64,000 nt of DNA from [Streptosporangium] indianense (GCF_021474405.1 NZ_JAKEIO010000015.1:1-64000), one strand, 5' to 3'; counted from the first letter of the stretch, positions 8,659-18,175 are shown. Translations and numbers: made by a program. The notes: generated by a model from the sequence alone, not told the origin.

Positions 8659-9552
8659 TTGACCACGCACGCACCGCAGGCGGCGCAGGCCGTCACGCTG
8701 CCCACGACGCTGGACGAGGCCGTCGCGGCGCTCACCGCCGTGCCCGCCGCCGTACCCGTCGCGGGCGGCACCGATCTGATGGCCGCCGTCAACTCCGGGC
8801 AGCTCAGGCCCGCCGCCCTGGTGGGACTCGGCCGGATCAGCGAGATCCGCGGCTGGCAGTACCTGGACGGCCACGCGCTGCTCGGCGCGGGCCTGACACA
8901 CGCGCGCATGGGCCGCCCCGACTTCGCGGCGCTCATCCCGGCGCTCGCCGCCGCCGCGCGCGCGGCCGGCCCGCCGCACATCCGCAACGCGGGCACGCTG
9001 GGCGGCAACATCGCCTCGGCCGCCCCCACCGGCGACGCGCTGCCGGTGCTGGCCGCCCTGGAGGCGACCCTGGTCATCGCGGGCCCGGGCGGAGCCCGCC
9101 GGGAGATCCCCGTCTCCCACCTGCTCGCCGGGATGGACATGCTGCGCGCCGGTGAACTCATCGGCTACGTGCGCGTGCCGCTGCTGCACGCCCCGCAGGT
9201 GTTCCTGAAGGCGACCGGCCGGACCGGCCCGGGGCGCGCGGTGGCGTCCGTGGCCCTGGTGCTGGACCCCGCCCGCCGGGGCGTGCGCTGCGCGGTGGGC
9301 GCCATAGCGCCGATGCCGCTGCGGCCCCTGGAAGCGGAGCAGTGGGTCGCCGGCCTCATCGACTGGGACAACAGCCGCGCGCTCGTCCCGGAGGCGCTGA
9401 ACGCCTTCGGTGAGTACGTCGCCGCGGCCTGCATCCCCGACGCGGCGCCGGCCGAGGACGGTTCGGTCCCGCAGTTGCCGCCCGCCGTACTGCACCTGCG
9501 GCGCACCGTCGCCGCGCTGGCCCGACGAGCACTGGGGAGGGCGCTGTCGTGA
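8659..9552 (+). CDS. FAD subunit of xanthine dehydrogenase-type hydroxylase
   Basis: 297 residues, CoxM/XdhB-type FAD-binding subunit. The TTG at 8659 is chosen: GAAGGGG lies 8 bases upstream, and similarity begins soon after. FAD motifs are AGGTDLMAAVNSGQLRP and IRNAGTLGGNIASAAPTGD, followed by the C-terminal CO-dehydrogenase flavoprotein domain. First of three overlapping genes for FAD, 2Fe-2S and molybdenum subunits. Substrate is not predictable; purine or aldehyde are family options. The 259 bases upstream hold no gene. Confidence 0.88.
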   Translation: MTTHAPQAAQAVTLPTTLDEAVAALTAVPAAVPVAGGTDLMAAVNSGQLRPAALVGLGRISEIRGWQYLDGHALLGAGLTHARMGRPDFAALIPALAAAARAAGPPHIRNAGTLGGNIASAAPTGDALPVLAALEATLVIAGPGGARREIPVSHLLAGMDMLRAGELIGYVRVPLLHAPQVFLKATGRTGPGRAVASVALVLDPARRGVRCAVGAIAPMPLRPLEAEQWVAGLIDWDNSRALVPEALNAFGEYVAAACIPDAAPAEDGSVPQLPPAVLHLRRTVAALARRALGRALS

Positions 9553-11729
9553 CCGACGACCGGCACGGAGAGGGCACGCCCCGGGGCGGCAGCCGCTGGG
9601 ACCCGCTGCCCCAGGGCGAGTACGACGACGGCGCCACCGCCTTCGTCGAGCTGCCCGAGGGCGGCGTCGACGCCCTGCTGGCCGCCGACAGCCCCCTGGC
9701 CGCGCCCGGCCACGGCTACGTGCCGCCGCAGATAACGGTCGCCCCCGCGACGACGGCCGGAACCGACCCGGCGGCCACCGGCGCCTGGCCGGTGCCCGGC
9801 GCGCCGGTCGACGGGGCGCAGTGGCACGACCCGAACGCCGCGCACCAGCAGCACGGCGCGCACGGGCAGCACGGCCCCGAGCACGGTGCCCACCAGCAGG
9901 GCCACGACGTGCCCGAGCAGCCCTACGGCGGCCCCGAGACGCCGTACGACCCCGAGGCCTCCTACGGCTCCGACGCGACGGCGCGGCAGCACGGCGGGGA
10001 CGACCGGTTCACGTACGACCCCGGAGTGACCGGCCAGTGGAACTTCGAGGAGACCGCGGCAGCGGCCGAGGGGGCGCCCGGCCATGACGTGACCGGGCAG
10101 TGGTCGATCCCCGTCGCCGGGGGCGACCTTCCGGATGAGTCGGGTGAATTCACCACATCCTCGCTGGTCGAGCAGTGGGGCGGCACCCCACCGGCCACCC
10201 TGCCCGGGGGCGCGCCCGCGCCCTGGGCGACGCAGGCCGCCGGCCGGCCGTGGGGGCAGCAGGACCCGGCCGGGCAGGAGGAGGCCCACCGGGGCCACCA
10301 CCACGAGCACGGGCCTGAGCCCGACCGGGGTCACGCGCCCGGGCAGCGGCCCGACGCGGGTCCGGCCGCACCGTCGGCCTACGCGCCGGAGGACCCCGGG
10401 GCGGCCGGTCACGCGGCGGACCCGTCCGCTTTCGCCGACCACCGGCCGGAGCCGGAGTACGGCCACGGGCCGGGTCCGGCCGAGTACGAGCACGGGGCAG
10501 AACCCGCGGAGTACGAGCACGGGGCAGAACCCGCGGAGTACGAGCACGGGCCCGAGCCCGCCGAGTACGACCACCGGCCGGAGCAGCCCGAGTACGCCGC
10601 CTCCGGCCCGGAGCAGCCCGAAGCGCCCGGCCACGGGCCGGAGTCCGCCGAGTACACCGACCACGCGCCCGAGTCCGCTGAACGCCTCGGGCACGGCACC
10701 GAACCGTCCGGCCCCGCCGGTCACCCGCTGCCCGCCGCCCACGAGCCCGAGCCGCCGTACGAGGAGCCCCCCGGCGAGTTCCCCGGGGAACCCCTGCCCG
10801 ACGCCCGCCCGGAAGCCGCTGCGCTCCCGCAGGACGCCCCTGACGCCTCACAGACGGCTCCCGGCGCCGGTGAGGACTCCGAGGACGCCCCAGGGGCCCC
10901 GGAGGCCGGTGACGGCCCCTCCGAGCCCGCCGCCGGGCCCCTGCCGTCCGAGACGGAAGCGGACGCCGACGCCGAGGCCGCCCACGTCCGGGAGACCGCC
11001 GACGGCGGGGCCCAGGACGATCAGGGACCGGACGAGGACCCGGCGGCCCACCCGTCCGGCACCGCCCCCCAAGAGGAACACCCGCTCGCCTCCTACGTCC
11101 TGCGCGTCAACGGCACCGAACGCCCCGTCGGCGACGCGTGGATCGGCGAGTCCCTGCTGTACGTGCTGCGCGAGCGGCTCGGACTCGCGGGCGCCAAGGA
11201 CGGCTGCTCACAGGGCGAGTGCGGCGCGTGCAACGTCCAGGTCGACGGGCGGCTCGTGGCGTCCTGCCTCGTCCCGGCCGTCACCGCCGCCGGCAGCGAG
11301 GTCCGGACCGTCGAGGGCCTCGCCGAGGACGGCCGGCCCTCGGACGTGCAGCGTGCGCTCGCCCGCTGCGGCGCCGTGCAGTGCGGCTTCTGCGTCCCAG
11401 GCATGGCGATGACCGTGCACGACCTGCTGGAGGGCAACCCGGCGCCCACCGAGCTGGAGACCCGGCAGGCGCTGTGCGGCAACCTGTGCCGCTGCTCGGG
11501 CTACCGGGGCGTGGTGGACGCCGTCAAGGAAGTCGTCGCCGAACGGGAGACCCACGCGGCGCCCGGCGACGGCGACACCGACGAGGCCCGCATCCCGCAC
11601 CAGGCGGGCCCGGGCGCCGGTGGCGTGAACCCGTCGGCCTTCGGGGCACCCCCGGAACCACACGCCCCCGGACCGCACTCCCCTGAAGCGCACGACCAGC
11701 CCTACGGCCAGGACGGAGGCCCCGCGTGA
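9549..11729 (+). CDS. 2Fe-2S subunit with very long disordered N terminus
   Basis: 726 residues, GTG start overlapping the FAD gene. Only the last about 210 residues form the usual electron-transfer subunit: LRVNGTERPV at about 517, the plant-type cluster DGCSQGECGACN, then the helical cluster CGFCVPGM and CGNLCRCSGY. The first about 510 residues are Pro/Glu/His/Gly/Ala-rich low-complexity sequence with repeats such as AEYEHG. A typical small subunit is 160-200 residues. The reading frame and codon use stay open and GC3-rich throughout, so the extension looks real. It overlaps the next gene by 4 bases. Confidence 0.85.
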   Translation: MTDDRHGEGTPRGGSRWDPLPQGEYDDGATAFVELPEGGVDALLAADSPLAAPGHGYVPPQITVAPATTAGTDPAATGAWPVPGAPVDGAQWHDPNAAHQQHGAHGQHGPEHGAHQQGHDVPEQPYGGPETPYDPEASYGSDATARQHGGDDRFTYDPGVTGQWNFEETAAAAEGAPGHDVTGQWSIPVAGGDLPDESGEFTTSSLVEQWGGTPPATLPGGAPAPWATQAAGRPWGQQDPAGQEEAHRGHHHEHGPEPDRGHAPGQRPDAGPAAPSAYAPEDPGAAGHAADPSAFADHRPEPEYGHGPGPAEYEHGAEPAEYEHGAEPAEYEHGPEPAEYDHRPEQPEYAASGPEQPEAPGHGPESAEYTDHAPESAERLGHGTEPSGPAGHPLPAAHEPEPPYEEPPGEFPGEPLPDARPEAAALPQDAPDASQTAPGAGEDSEDAPGAPEAGDGPSEPAAGPLPSETEADADAEAAHVRETADGGAQDDQGPDEDPAAHPSGTAPQEEHPLASYVLRVNGTERPVGDAWIGESLLYVLRERLGLAGAKDGCSQGECGACNVQVDGRLVASCLVPAVTAAGSEVRTVEGLAEDGRPSDVQRALARCGAVQCGFCVPGMAMTVHDLLEGNPAPTELETRQALCGNLCRCSGYRGVVDAVKEVVAERETHAAPGDGDTDEARIPHQAGPGAGGVNPSAFGAPPEPHAPGPHSPEAHDQPYGQDGGPA
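10482..10548 (+). repeat. 27-bp in-frame tandem repeat
   Basis: Two perfect 27-base copies (10482-10508, 10509-10535) and a partial third encode repeats of EYEHGAEPA in the low-complexity arm of the Fe-S subunit. Related imperfect units continue to about 10700. Confidence 0.9.
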
Positions 11730-14044
11730 GCAACGAAGCAGCCACCGCACAGGCCGCACAGGCCGCGGAGGCCGCCCCCGCCCCGGAACCGCTCCCGCAC
11801 GGCATCGGCGCCTCGCTCCCGCCCGCCGACGCCCGCGCCAAGACGGAGGGCACCTTCCCGTACGCGGCCGACCTGTGGGCCGAGGGCCTGCTGTGGGCCG
11901 CCGTGCTGCGCTCACCGCACCCGCACGCGCGCATCCTGTCCATCGACACCACCCACGCGCGCGAGATGCCCGGCGTCCGCGCCGTCGTCACCCACGAGGA
12001 CATCCCCGGCGTCGCGTTGCACGGCCGCGGCACGGCCGACCGCCCGGTCTTCGCCTCCGAGGTCGTGCGCCACCACGGCGAGCCCATCGCCGCCGTCGCC
12101 GCCGACCACCCCGACACCGCGCGCATGGCGGCGGCCGCCGTCATCGTCGAGTACGAGGTACTCGACCCGGTGACCGACCCGGAACAGGCCTTCGAGGCCG
12201 AGCCGCTGCACCCCGACGGCAACCTGATCCGGCACATCCCGCTGCGCCACGGCGACCCGGAGGCCGCCGGCGAGATCGTCGTCGAGGGCCTGTACCGCAT
12301 CGGCCGCCAGGACCCCGCGCCCATCGGCGCCGAGGCGGGCCTGGCCGTACCGCGCCCGGACGGCGGGGTGGAGCTGTACCTCGCCTCCACCGACCCGCAC
12401 GCCGACCGCGACGCCGCCGCCGCCGCGTTCGGCCTGGAACCCGAGCGCGTCAAGGTCGTCGTCACCGGCGTCCCCGGCGCCACCGCCGACCGCGAGGACC
12501 AGGGCTTCCAGCTCCCGCTCGGCCTGCTCGCACTGCGCACCGGCTGCCCGGTGAAACTCACCGCCACGCGCGAGGAGTCGTTCCTCGGCCACGTCCACCG
12601 GCACCCCACTCTGCTGCGCTACCGCCACCACGCCGACGGCGAGGGCAGACTCGTCAAGGTCGAGGCGCAGATCCTGCTCGACGCGGGCGCCTACGCCGAC
12701 ACCTCCTCCGAGGCCCTGGCCGCCGCCGTCGCGTTCGCCTGCGGCCCGTACGTCGTCCCGAACGCCTTCATCGAGGGCTGGGCCGTCCGCACCAACAACC
12801 CCCCCTCCGGCCACGTACGCGGCGAAGGCGCCATGCAGGTCTGCGCCGCCTACGAGGCCCAGATGGACAAGATCGCCCGGAAGCTCGGCATCGACCCGGC
12901 CGAGGTCCGGCTGCGCAACGCCCTGGCGACCGGCGACGTGCTGCCGACCGGCCAGACCGTCACCTGCCCGGCCCCGGTCGCCGAACTCCTCCAGGCCGTA
13001 CGGGACTTCGAGCTGCCGCCACTGCCCAAGGACACGCCCGAGGACGAGTGGCTGCTGCCCGGCGGGCCCGAGGGCGCGGGGGAGCCGGGCGCGGTGCGCC
13101 GGGGCGTGGGCTACGGCGTGGGCATGGTGCACATGCTCGGCGCGGAGGGCGCGGACGAGGTCTCCACGGCGACCGTGAAGGTCCACGACGGGGTCGCGAC
13201 GGTCCTGTGCGCGGCCGTCGAGACCGGCCAGGGCTTCACGACGCTGGCCCGGCAGATCGTCCAGGAGACCCTCGGCGTCGACGAGGTCCACGTGGCGCCC
13301 GTCGACACCGACCAGCCCCCGGCGGGCGCGGGCTGCCGCGGCCGCCACACCTGGGTCTCGGGCGGGGCGGTGGAGCGCGCGGCGAAGATGGTCCGCACGC
13401 AGCTCCTGCAGCCGCTCGCGCACAAGTTCGGCATGTCGACGGAGCTGCTCCAGATCACCGACGGCAAGATCACGTCGTACGACGGCGTCCTCTCCACGAC
13501 CGTCACCGAGGCGCTGGACGGCAAGGAGCTGTGGGCCACCGCGCAGTGCCGCCCGCACCCGACCGAGCCGCTGGACGAGACCGGCCAGGGCGACGCCTTC
13601 GTGGGCATGGCCTTCTGCGCGATCCGCGCGGTGGTGGACGTCGACATCGAGATCGGTTCCGTCCGGGTCGTGGAACTGGCGGTCGCCCAGGACGTCGGCC
13701 GCGTGCTGAACCCCGCCCAGCTCACCGCCCGGATCGAGGCGGGCGTGACCCAGGGCGTCGGCATCGCGCTCACCGAGAACCTCCGCACGCCGCGCGGCCT
13801 GATCCGCCACCCCGACCTGACCGGTTACGCCCTGCCGACCGCCCTCGACGCCCCCGACATCCGCATCGTCCGGCTGGTCGAGGAGCGGGACGTGGTCGCG
13901 CCCTTCGGGGCCAAGGCGGTCAGCGCGGTGCCGGTGGTGACGTCCCCGGCGGCCATCGCGTCCGCCGTCCGCGCGGCGACGGGCCGCCCCGTGAACCGCC
14001 TCCCGATCCGCCCCCAGGCGGCGGTGGTCACGGAGCGGGGCTGA
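11726..14044 (+). CDS. Molybdopterin subunit of xanthine dehydrogenase-type hydroxylase
   Basis: 772 residues, XdhA/CoxL large subunit. An Ala-rich N terminus is followed by the a/b hammerhead domain (GIGASLPPADARAKTEGTFP) and the molybdopterin-binding domain, including NNPPSGHVRGEGAMQVCAAY and GCRGRHTWVSGGAVERAAK. The C terminus has APFGAKAVSAVPVV, where related enzymes have GxGExG with the catalytic Glu; here the block reads FGAKAV, so that Glu is not evident. Substrate unknown; loss of the Glu would argue against classical xanthine oxidation. Confidence 0.85.
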   Translation: MSNEAATAQAAQAAEAAPAPEPLPHGIGASLPPADARAKTEGTFPYAADLWAEGLLWAAVLRSPHPHARILSIDTTHAREMPGVRAVVTHEDIPGVALHGRGTADRPVFASEVVRHHGEPIAAVAADHPDTARMAAAAVIVEYEVLDPVTDPEQAFEAEPLHPDGNLIRHIPLRHGDPEAAGEIVVEGLYRIGRQDPAPIGAEAGLAVPRPDGGVELYLASTDPHADRDAAAAAFGLEPERVKVVVTGVPGATADREDQGFQLPLGLLALRTGCPVKLTATREESFLGHVHRHPTLLRYRHHADGEGRLVKVEAQILLDAGAYADTSSEALAAAVAFACGPYVVPNAFIEGWAVRTNNPPSGHVRGEGAMQVCAAYEAQMDKIARKLGIDPAEVRLRNALATGDVLPTGQTVTCPAPVAELLQAVRDFELPPLPKDTPEDEWLLPGGPEGAGEPGAVRRGVGYGVGMVHMLGAEGADEVSTATVKVHDGVATVLCAAVETGQGFTTLARQIVQETLGVDEVHVAPVDTDQPPAGAGCRGRHTWVSGGAVERAAKMVRTQLLQPLAHKFGMSTELLQITDGKITSYDGVLSTTVTEALDGKELWATAQCRPHPTEPLDETGQGDAFVGMAFCAIRAVVDVDIEIGSVRVVELAVAQDVGRVLNPAQLTARIEAGVTQGVGIALTENLRTPRGLIRHPDLTGYALPTALDAPDIRIVRLVEERDVVAPFGAKAVSAVPVVTSPAAIASAVRAATGRPVNRLPIRPQAAVVTERG

Positions 14045-14474
14045 GGCTGGGGCCGTGCTGATGCGTGGCGCCCGACGCCTGACGCCTGACGCCTGACGCC
14101 TGACGCGTGGCGCTTGGTCCCGCACGCGTGGCGCCGTACGCATGGCGCGTGACCTCTGACGTCTGATGCCTGACGTCTGATGCCCGACGTCGATGCCTGC
14201 TGTCCGGCGCCCTGTTCGAGAGGCCCGGGGCGCGCGGTGCTCCAAGCCGTTGGTTGAAAACGGAAGTTGGGCAGGCGAAAAGGGAACGCGCGAGGGTGCT
14301 CCGAGCGTCTTGTGAGGTGAGCGCGCCGTGTCGCCGGGCGCGCGTCGCCGGTCCGGGGCGTTGTCAGTGGTGGGGCGTACTGTTCCGGGCAGTGGGGAAC
14401 GGCTGCCGGGCTGGGCCGGGCGATTCTGACGTGCCCCGCCGGGGGACGGTGAGCGAGCACATGCGGGGGAGCCC
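14045..14474. repeat. Gene-free region with 7-bp tandem repeat
   Basis: These 430 bases hold no supported gene. GACGCCT is repeated four times perfectly at 14074-14101, followed to about 14200 by degenerate GACGYVT and ACGCGTGGC-like units. The second half should hold the promoter of the SUKH-like gene. Confidence 0.75.
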
Positions 14475-15641
14475 ATGAGTACGACCGACGCCGGTTGCGC
14501 GGTGATCACCCTGACCGAGTCCGACCTGGACCCGTGGGTGACGCACGCGTCCACGAGGCACTGGCTGACCGGCCCCGGGCTGCCCGGCGACAGCGGCGTG
14601 CTGAGCTTCGCAGAGCTGAGGCGGGACGGCCTGCGCACGGTCGCCGACGCGACCGCCGATCCGGACGACCGCCTCCCGGCCGAGCTGCGCGAGCAGCTGG
14701 TGATAGGCGGACTGCTGGGCCCGGGCGGCCTGGAGACGGAGTCGGTCCTGCTGGACGGCGCGACGGGCGAGATCTCGACGGCGTACGTCCTGCACGACCG
14801 CCCCGACCTGATGGACCGCCGCCCCCTGGCCCCCTCGCTGCGGACACTGGTCCGCTTCGCCGAGGCCACGGACGAACTGGCCGGCCTGCGCGGCCAGTTC
14901 GCCTCCTACGCGGGCCGCTACGGTCCCAAGGCGGTGGCCGAGGCGTCCCAGCACCTGCTGGCGGTGTTCCGCGACGGCGCGGACGGCGAACCGGCTCCGT
15001 TCTGGAAGATGGCGGCGCTGATCCGTCCCCTGTCCCTGGTGGCGGGCCGCGGCGGCGCGTCCGGCCTCTCCCTGGACCTCCCGCACCGCCTCCTGGACCA
15101 GGAGTTCGGCCCCGGCAAGGTGGCGCGCTTCGAGGACGTCGACTTCCCCGCGACCCTCACGCACGAACCGACCCGCCGCTTCCTGCGCGAGGTCGGCCTG
15201 CCGGAGGACGCCCATGTCTTCTCCCTGGACACCGACGTCCCCCTGGCGACGCTCGCCGAGTACCACGCCGACACGGGCACCCCGGCGGAGCTCCCGGCGG
15301 GGGCCCACCGCCTGATCCGCCTCGGCTACCTCGTCGAGGACCACAGCCTGGTCGTCGACGGCGCGACGGGCGCGGTCCTGAACTGGAGCGAACCCGAGGC
15401 GACCCTGTACCCGCTCAACACGGACGTGTCGACGCTCGCCTTCACCCTCTGGCTCCTGCACCGCGAGCGCGCGATAGACGCCAGGTCGTCCCACGAGCTG
15501 ACCACCGACACCTACGACCAGCTGGCCATGACGATGCTCCAGGTGCTCTCGACCGTGGACCCCACCGGCGTCACCGCGGACAGAACCGTCCGCCACTACT
15601 GGACGGACGCCTTCCAGGACGAGGCCGGCGGGGTGCTCTGA
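14475..15641 (+). CDS. SUKH-4-like immunity-family protein
   Basis: 388 residues, apparently two SUKH-type halves (about 1-185 and 190-388). Both have the pattern of a start motif, LGLPEDAHVF-like turn and a strand with FSLD. The second half has REVGLPEDAHVFSLDTDV and RLGYLVEDHSLVVDGATGAV. Such proteins inhibit nuclease or deaminase toxins of polymorphic toxin systems, but many Streptomyces copies stand alone, as here: no toxin gene is adjacent. The ATG at 14475 follows GGGGAG. Confidence 0.65.
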   Translation: MSTTDAGCAVITLTESDLDPWVTHASTRHWLTGPGLPGDSGVLSFAELRRDGLRTVADATADPDDRLPAELREQLVIGGLLGPGGLETESVLLDGATGEISTAYVLHDRPDLMDRRPLAPSLRTLVRFAEATDELAGLRGQFASYAGRYGPKAVAEASQHLLAVFRDGADGEPAPFWKMAALIRPLSLVAGRGGASGLSLDLPHRLLDQEFGPGKVARFEDVDFPATLTHEPTRRFLREVGLPEDAHVFSLDTDVPLATLAEYHADTGTPAELPAGAHRLIRLGYLVEDHSLVVDGATGAVLNWSEPEATLYPLNTDVSTLAFTLWLLHRERAIDARSSHELTTDTYDQLAMTMLQVLSTVDPTGVTADRTVRHYWTDAFQDEAGGVL

Positions 15642-15651
15642 CGGGCTGCCG

Positions 15652-16896
15652 TCAGACGGATCCGGCGGCCCCGGCGGACCTGGCGGCGCTTCCGCGACGC
15701 ACGGCGAGGACCAGACCGCCGCCGGTCACCGCGGCGGCAGCCGCGGCGCCCGCGAGGAGCGGGGTGCCGTCGGAGCCGGTCGTGGCGAGGCTGCCCCCGG
15801 TGGTGCTGCCGGTCGTGGTGCCGGTGGAGCCACCGGTCGAGGTGCCCGCCGAGTCCGATGCCGTGGCGGAGGGAGAGGCCGTGGCGCCCGTACCGCCGGC
15901 GGCCTGGCCCTCGGGGTCGTTGCCGTTCCCGCCGTTGCCTGAACCACCGTCGGTGCCGTCCGAGGGGCTCGGCTCGGGCTCGTAGTCGCTCGGCACGTCG
16001 ATGCCGATCGAGGCGATGTTGTTGGCGCGGTTCTTGTCGTACGCGGGGGCGATGTCGTAGACGGACGACGCCTTGATCTCGCCCTCGGTGTCCTGCGCGG
16101 ACTTCTTGATCTTCAGCATGAAGGTGTACGCCAGGGACTGGCCGGCCTCGATCGTCCCGTTCCGCGGCCAGCAGACGTACTTGGGCTTGCCCGGGGTGCC
16201 CTGCGGTCCGCTCGGCCCGTCGATCCCGAACGGCGCGCAGTCCTTCGGCACCTCGATGGCGGTGGTGCCCGGCGGGATCTGCACCAGCAGGCCGGGGAGG
16301 TCGTCACTCTCCTGGTTCTGCACCCAGCCCGGGCCGTCGTTGCGCAGGGTCGCCGTGACCGACTGCTCCCCGCCGGCCAGTGCCTCCATCTCCTGCCCGA
16401 CGGCGACGAGATCGGCGGTGTTGTCCGCGGTCAGGGTGTGCCGCCGGTAGCTGTCGTCGAACCCCTCGCCCGGGGCCTCACCGGTGGCGCCGGTGCCGTA
16501 CTCGACGGCCTCCATCAGGGCGTTGTCCAGCGCCTTGAACCGCACGGGGGTCGTGATCGAGGCACCGGGCTCGATGACGGTGTCCAGCTCACAGACCGCC
16601 TGGCGGATCTGGTCCTTGACGGTCGAGTAGGTGCAGCCCTTCACGTGCTCGGGGAAGTCCAGCCCGCGCGTCAGACGCACCCGGAAGGTGACCCCGTCCA
16701 CGGCGGCCGTGCCCTGGTTGGTGAGGGTGACGGACTTGTCGTAGACGTCCCCCGGCTTGGGAGTCGCGGACGGCAGGGCCGACACCACCAACTGGGGCGC
16801 ACCCTCCTCGGCGTGCGCCAGGGGAGCGACGACAGCGGGACCGGCGGCGGCGAGCACGACGGCGGCCGGAACGGCTGCCGAGGGGCGGAGGTGCAC
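15652..16896 (-). CDS. Secreted protein with LAxTG sortase signal
   Basis: 414 residues. The GTG at 16896 follows GAGGAG. A signal peptide runs to about residue 29 (APLAHA). The body contains repeated beta-rich DUF11/CARDB-like segments (VTLTNQGTAAVDGVTFRVRL; VTATLRNDGPGWV). A Ser/Thr/Gly-rich linker leads to LATTG at about 370, then a hydrophobic helix and an RRGS tail. LAxTG is the class E sortase signal common in Streptomyces, so covalent attachment to peptidoglycan is expected. Specific function unknown. Confidence 0.85.
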   Translation of the reverse strand: MHLRPSAAVPAAVVLAAAGPAVVAPLAHAEEGAPQLVVSALPSATPKPGDVYDKSVTLTNQGTAAVDGVTFRVRLTRGLDFPEHVKGCTYSTVKDQIRQAVCELDTVIEPGASITTPVRFKALDNALMEAVEYGTGATGEAPGEGFDDSYRRHTLTADNTADLVAVGQEMEALAGGEQSVTATLRNDGPGWVQNQESDDLPGLLVQIPPGTTAIEVPKDCAPFGIDGPSGPQGTPGKPKYVCWPRNGTIEAGQSLAYTFMLKIKKSAQDTEGEIKASSVYDIAPAYDKNRANNIASIGIDVPSDYEPEPSPSDGTDGGSGNGGNGNDPEGQAAGGTGATASPSATASDSAGTSTGGSTGTTTGSTTGGSLATTGSDGTPLLAGAAAAAAVTGGGLVLAVRRGSAARSAGAAGSV

Positions 16897-17112
16897 GGAG
16901 TATCTCCTCGTCGAAACAGGGGATGGACGACCGGAGCATCAGCCACCGGTCATGTCCTGGACACCTGAGGGGTGCTTGGGGTTGTGCGGGACTGCCAGCG
17001 CGGGACACCGAACGTCACAAGGAAGGCAATGACCTGCGGCATTGGTCGTATTGCCCCGCTGCGCCCTGAACGCGCCCTTCCATACCCCCGGACCCCCGCA
17101 CATGCTCGGGCC

Positions 17113-17601
17113 ATGGGGGACACAGACGCATCGCGCATCATCCCGTTACCCGACCCCGACGGCCACCGGCAGCGGCCACCGGACGCGCCGCGCCCCTGGG
17201 AGAAGACGGACCGCGCCCAGGCGGCACTGGAAGGCGCCACCGGCCCGGAGCCACCCGCTCCACCCGAGTGCCCCGACTGCGGCCTGGTGGGCGAACGGCA
17301 CGTCACCTACTACGGCACCCATGTCCTTCTCGAACCGGGCATGGAGGCCCCCGCTCACATGGTGCCGGTCTGGCACCGCTGGTACGTGGACTCCAACGGC
17401 ACGGCGTGGAACAGCCGCGAGGACGAGCCCGAACCCGGTGCGGTGTGCTGCGTCCCGCACCGGATCGCCTGCCCCGGTCTGAGCCCGGAGGAGGCGGGCC
17501 TCTGGCGATGGCTGGACGCCGTGCGCGAGGAGAACGCGCGCGGGGCCCGTCTGCACGCCGACGGGAACACCGACCCGGCCGTATTTCCCGACGCCGGCTG
17601 A
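17113..17601 (+). CDS. Hypothetical DUF6083-like protein
   Basis: 162 residues. Central block: CPDCGLVGERHVTYYGTHVL, LLEPGMEAPAHMVPVWHRWY, then Cys-Cys and HRIACPGL. This Cys-rich pattern resembles a Streptomyces family I recall as DUF6083, probably zinc-binding; function unknown. The ATG at 17113 is chosen over an upstream frame of poor coding character. It reads towards a small secreted protein 88 bases on. Confidence 0.6.
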   Translation: MGDTDASRIIPLPDPDGHRQRPPDAPRPWEKTDRAQAALEGATGPEPPAPPECPDCGLVGERHVTYYGTHVLLEPGMEAPAHMVPVWHRWYVDSNGTAWNSREDEPEPGAVCCVPHRIACPGLSPEEAGLWRWLDAVREENARGARLHADGNTDPAVFPDAG

Positions 17602-17689
17602 CGCCGCGCAACCACTCCCACAGCAGATCCCCGCCAGGGCGAACAGGCTGGTAAGAGGGGTCGACATGGTCCGCTCCGAGGAGCATCCC

Positions 17690-18097
17690 ATGAGGAAGAA
17701 CAGAACCGGCGTCTGGCGCGCGACGGGAGTGGTCACCGCGCTCGCCACAGCCGCCGCGATCGCCTCCGTCGCCCCGGCCCAGGCACAGACCACCGCTCAA
17801 CTGTCCGCGTACGTCAGCGACGGCTGGGGAGGCGGGACCATCACCAGTCAGCCGGCCGGTATCAACTGCCACCAGGAGGCGTGGGATCCCTACGCCTCGA
17901 ACGACCCGCAGCCGAACCCGACCGGCACCTGCACCGCGAGCTTCGAGATCGGAACGACGGTCACCTTCACCGCCACACCCGACACGGGGTCCTACGTCAA
18001 TGACGGCCCCACCCCGAACCCCGTGACCGTGCACACCGGTTACAACTACACGTGGGTCATGTTCTGCCCGACCGAGGGCCTCTGCTCGGCGGGCTAG
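17690..18097 (+). CDS. Small secreted protein
   Basis: 135 residues. The ATG at 17690 follows GAGGAG by 6 bases; an in-frame ATG upstream is less likely. Residues 1-36 form a signal peptide (MRKNRTGVW, Ala-rich core, APAQA cleavage). The mature about 100 residues contain paired cysteines (INCHQEAW, GTCTAS, FCPTEGLC) that could form disulfides. I do not recognise a family. Its stop is 6 bases from the 3' end of the convergent tRNA-Cys. Confidence 0.75.
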   Translation: MRKNRTGVWRATGVVTALATAAAIASVAPAQAQTTAQLSAYVSDGWGGGTITSQPAGINCHQEAWDPYASNDPQPNPTGTCTASFEIGTTVTFTATPDTGSYVNDGPTPNPVTVHTGYNYTWVMFCPTEGLCSAG

Positions 18098-18100
18098 TAC

Positions 18101-18175
18101 TGGAGGCCGTGGCGGGATTCGAACCCACGTAACTCGCTTTGCAGGCGAGCCCCTCAACCACTCGGGCACACGGCC
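18101..18175 (-). tRNA. tRNA-Cys (GCA)
   Basis: Folds as a standard cloverleaf on the minus strand. The acceptor is GGCCGTG/CACGGCC, the anticodon stem CTCGC/GCGAG with loop CTGCAAA (anticodon GCA), the T arm GTGGG-TTCGAAT-CCCGC, and discriminator U73, an identity element of tRNA-Cys. CCA is encoded (18101-18103). Confidence 0.9.

Noticed and set aside
10150-10851. Arg-rich frame opposite the Fe-S subunit arm
   Set aside because: Low-complexity antisense shadow of a repeat-rich coding region.
11912-14869. A 985-codon open frame on the minus strand opposite the molybdenum subunit
   Set aside because: Antisense shadow of a GC-rich gene; Arg/Val/Gly-rich composition with no family motif.
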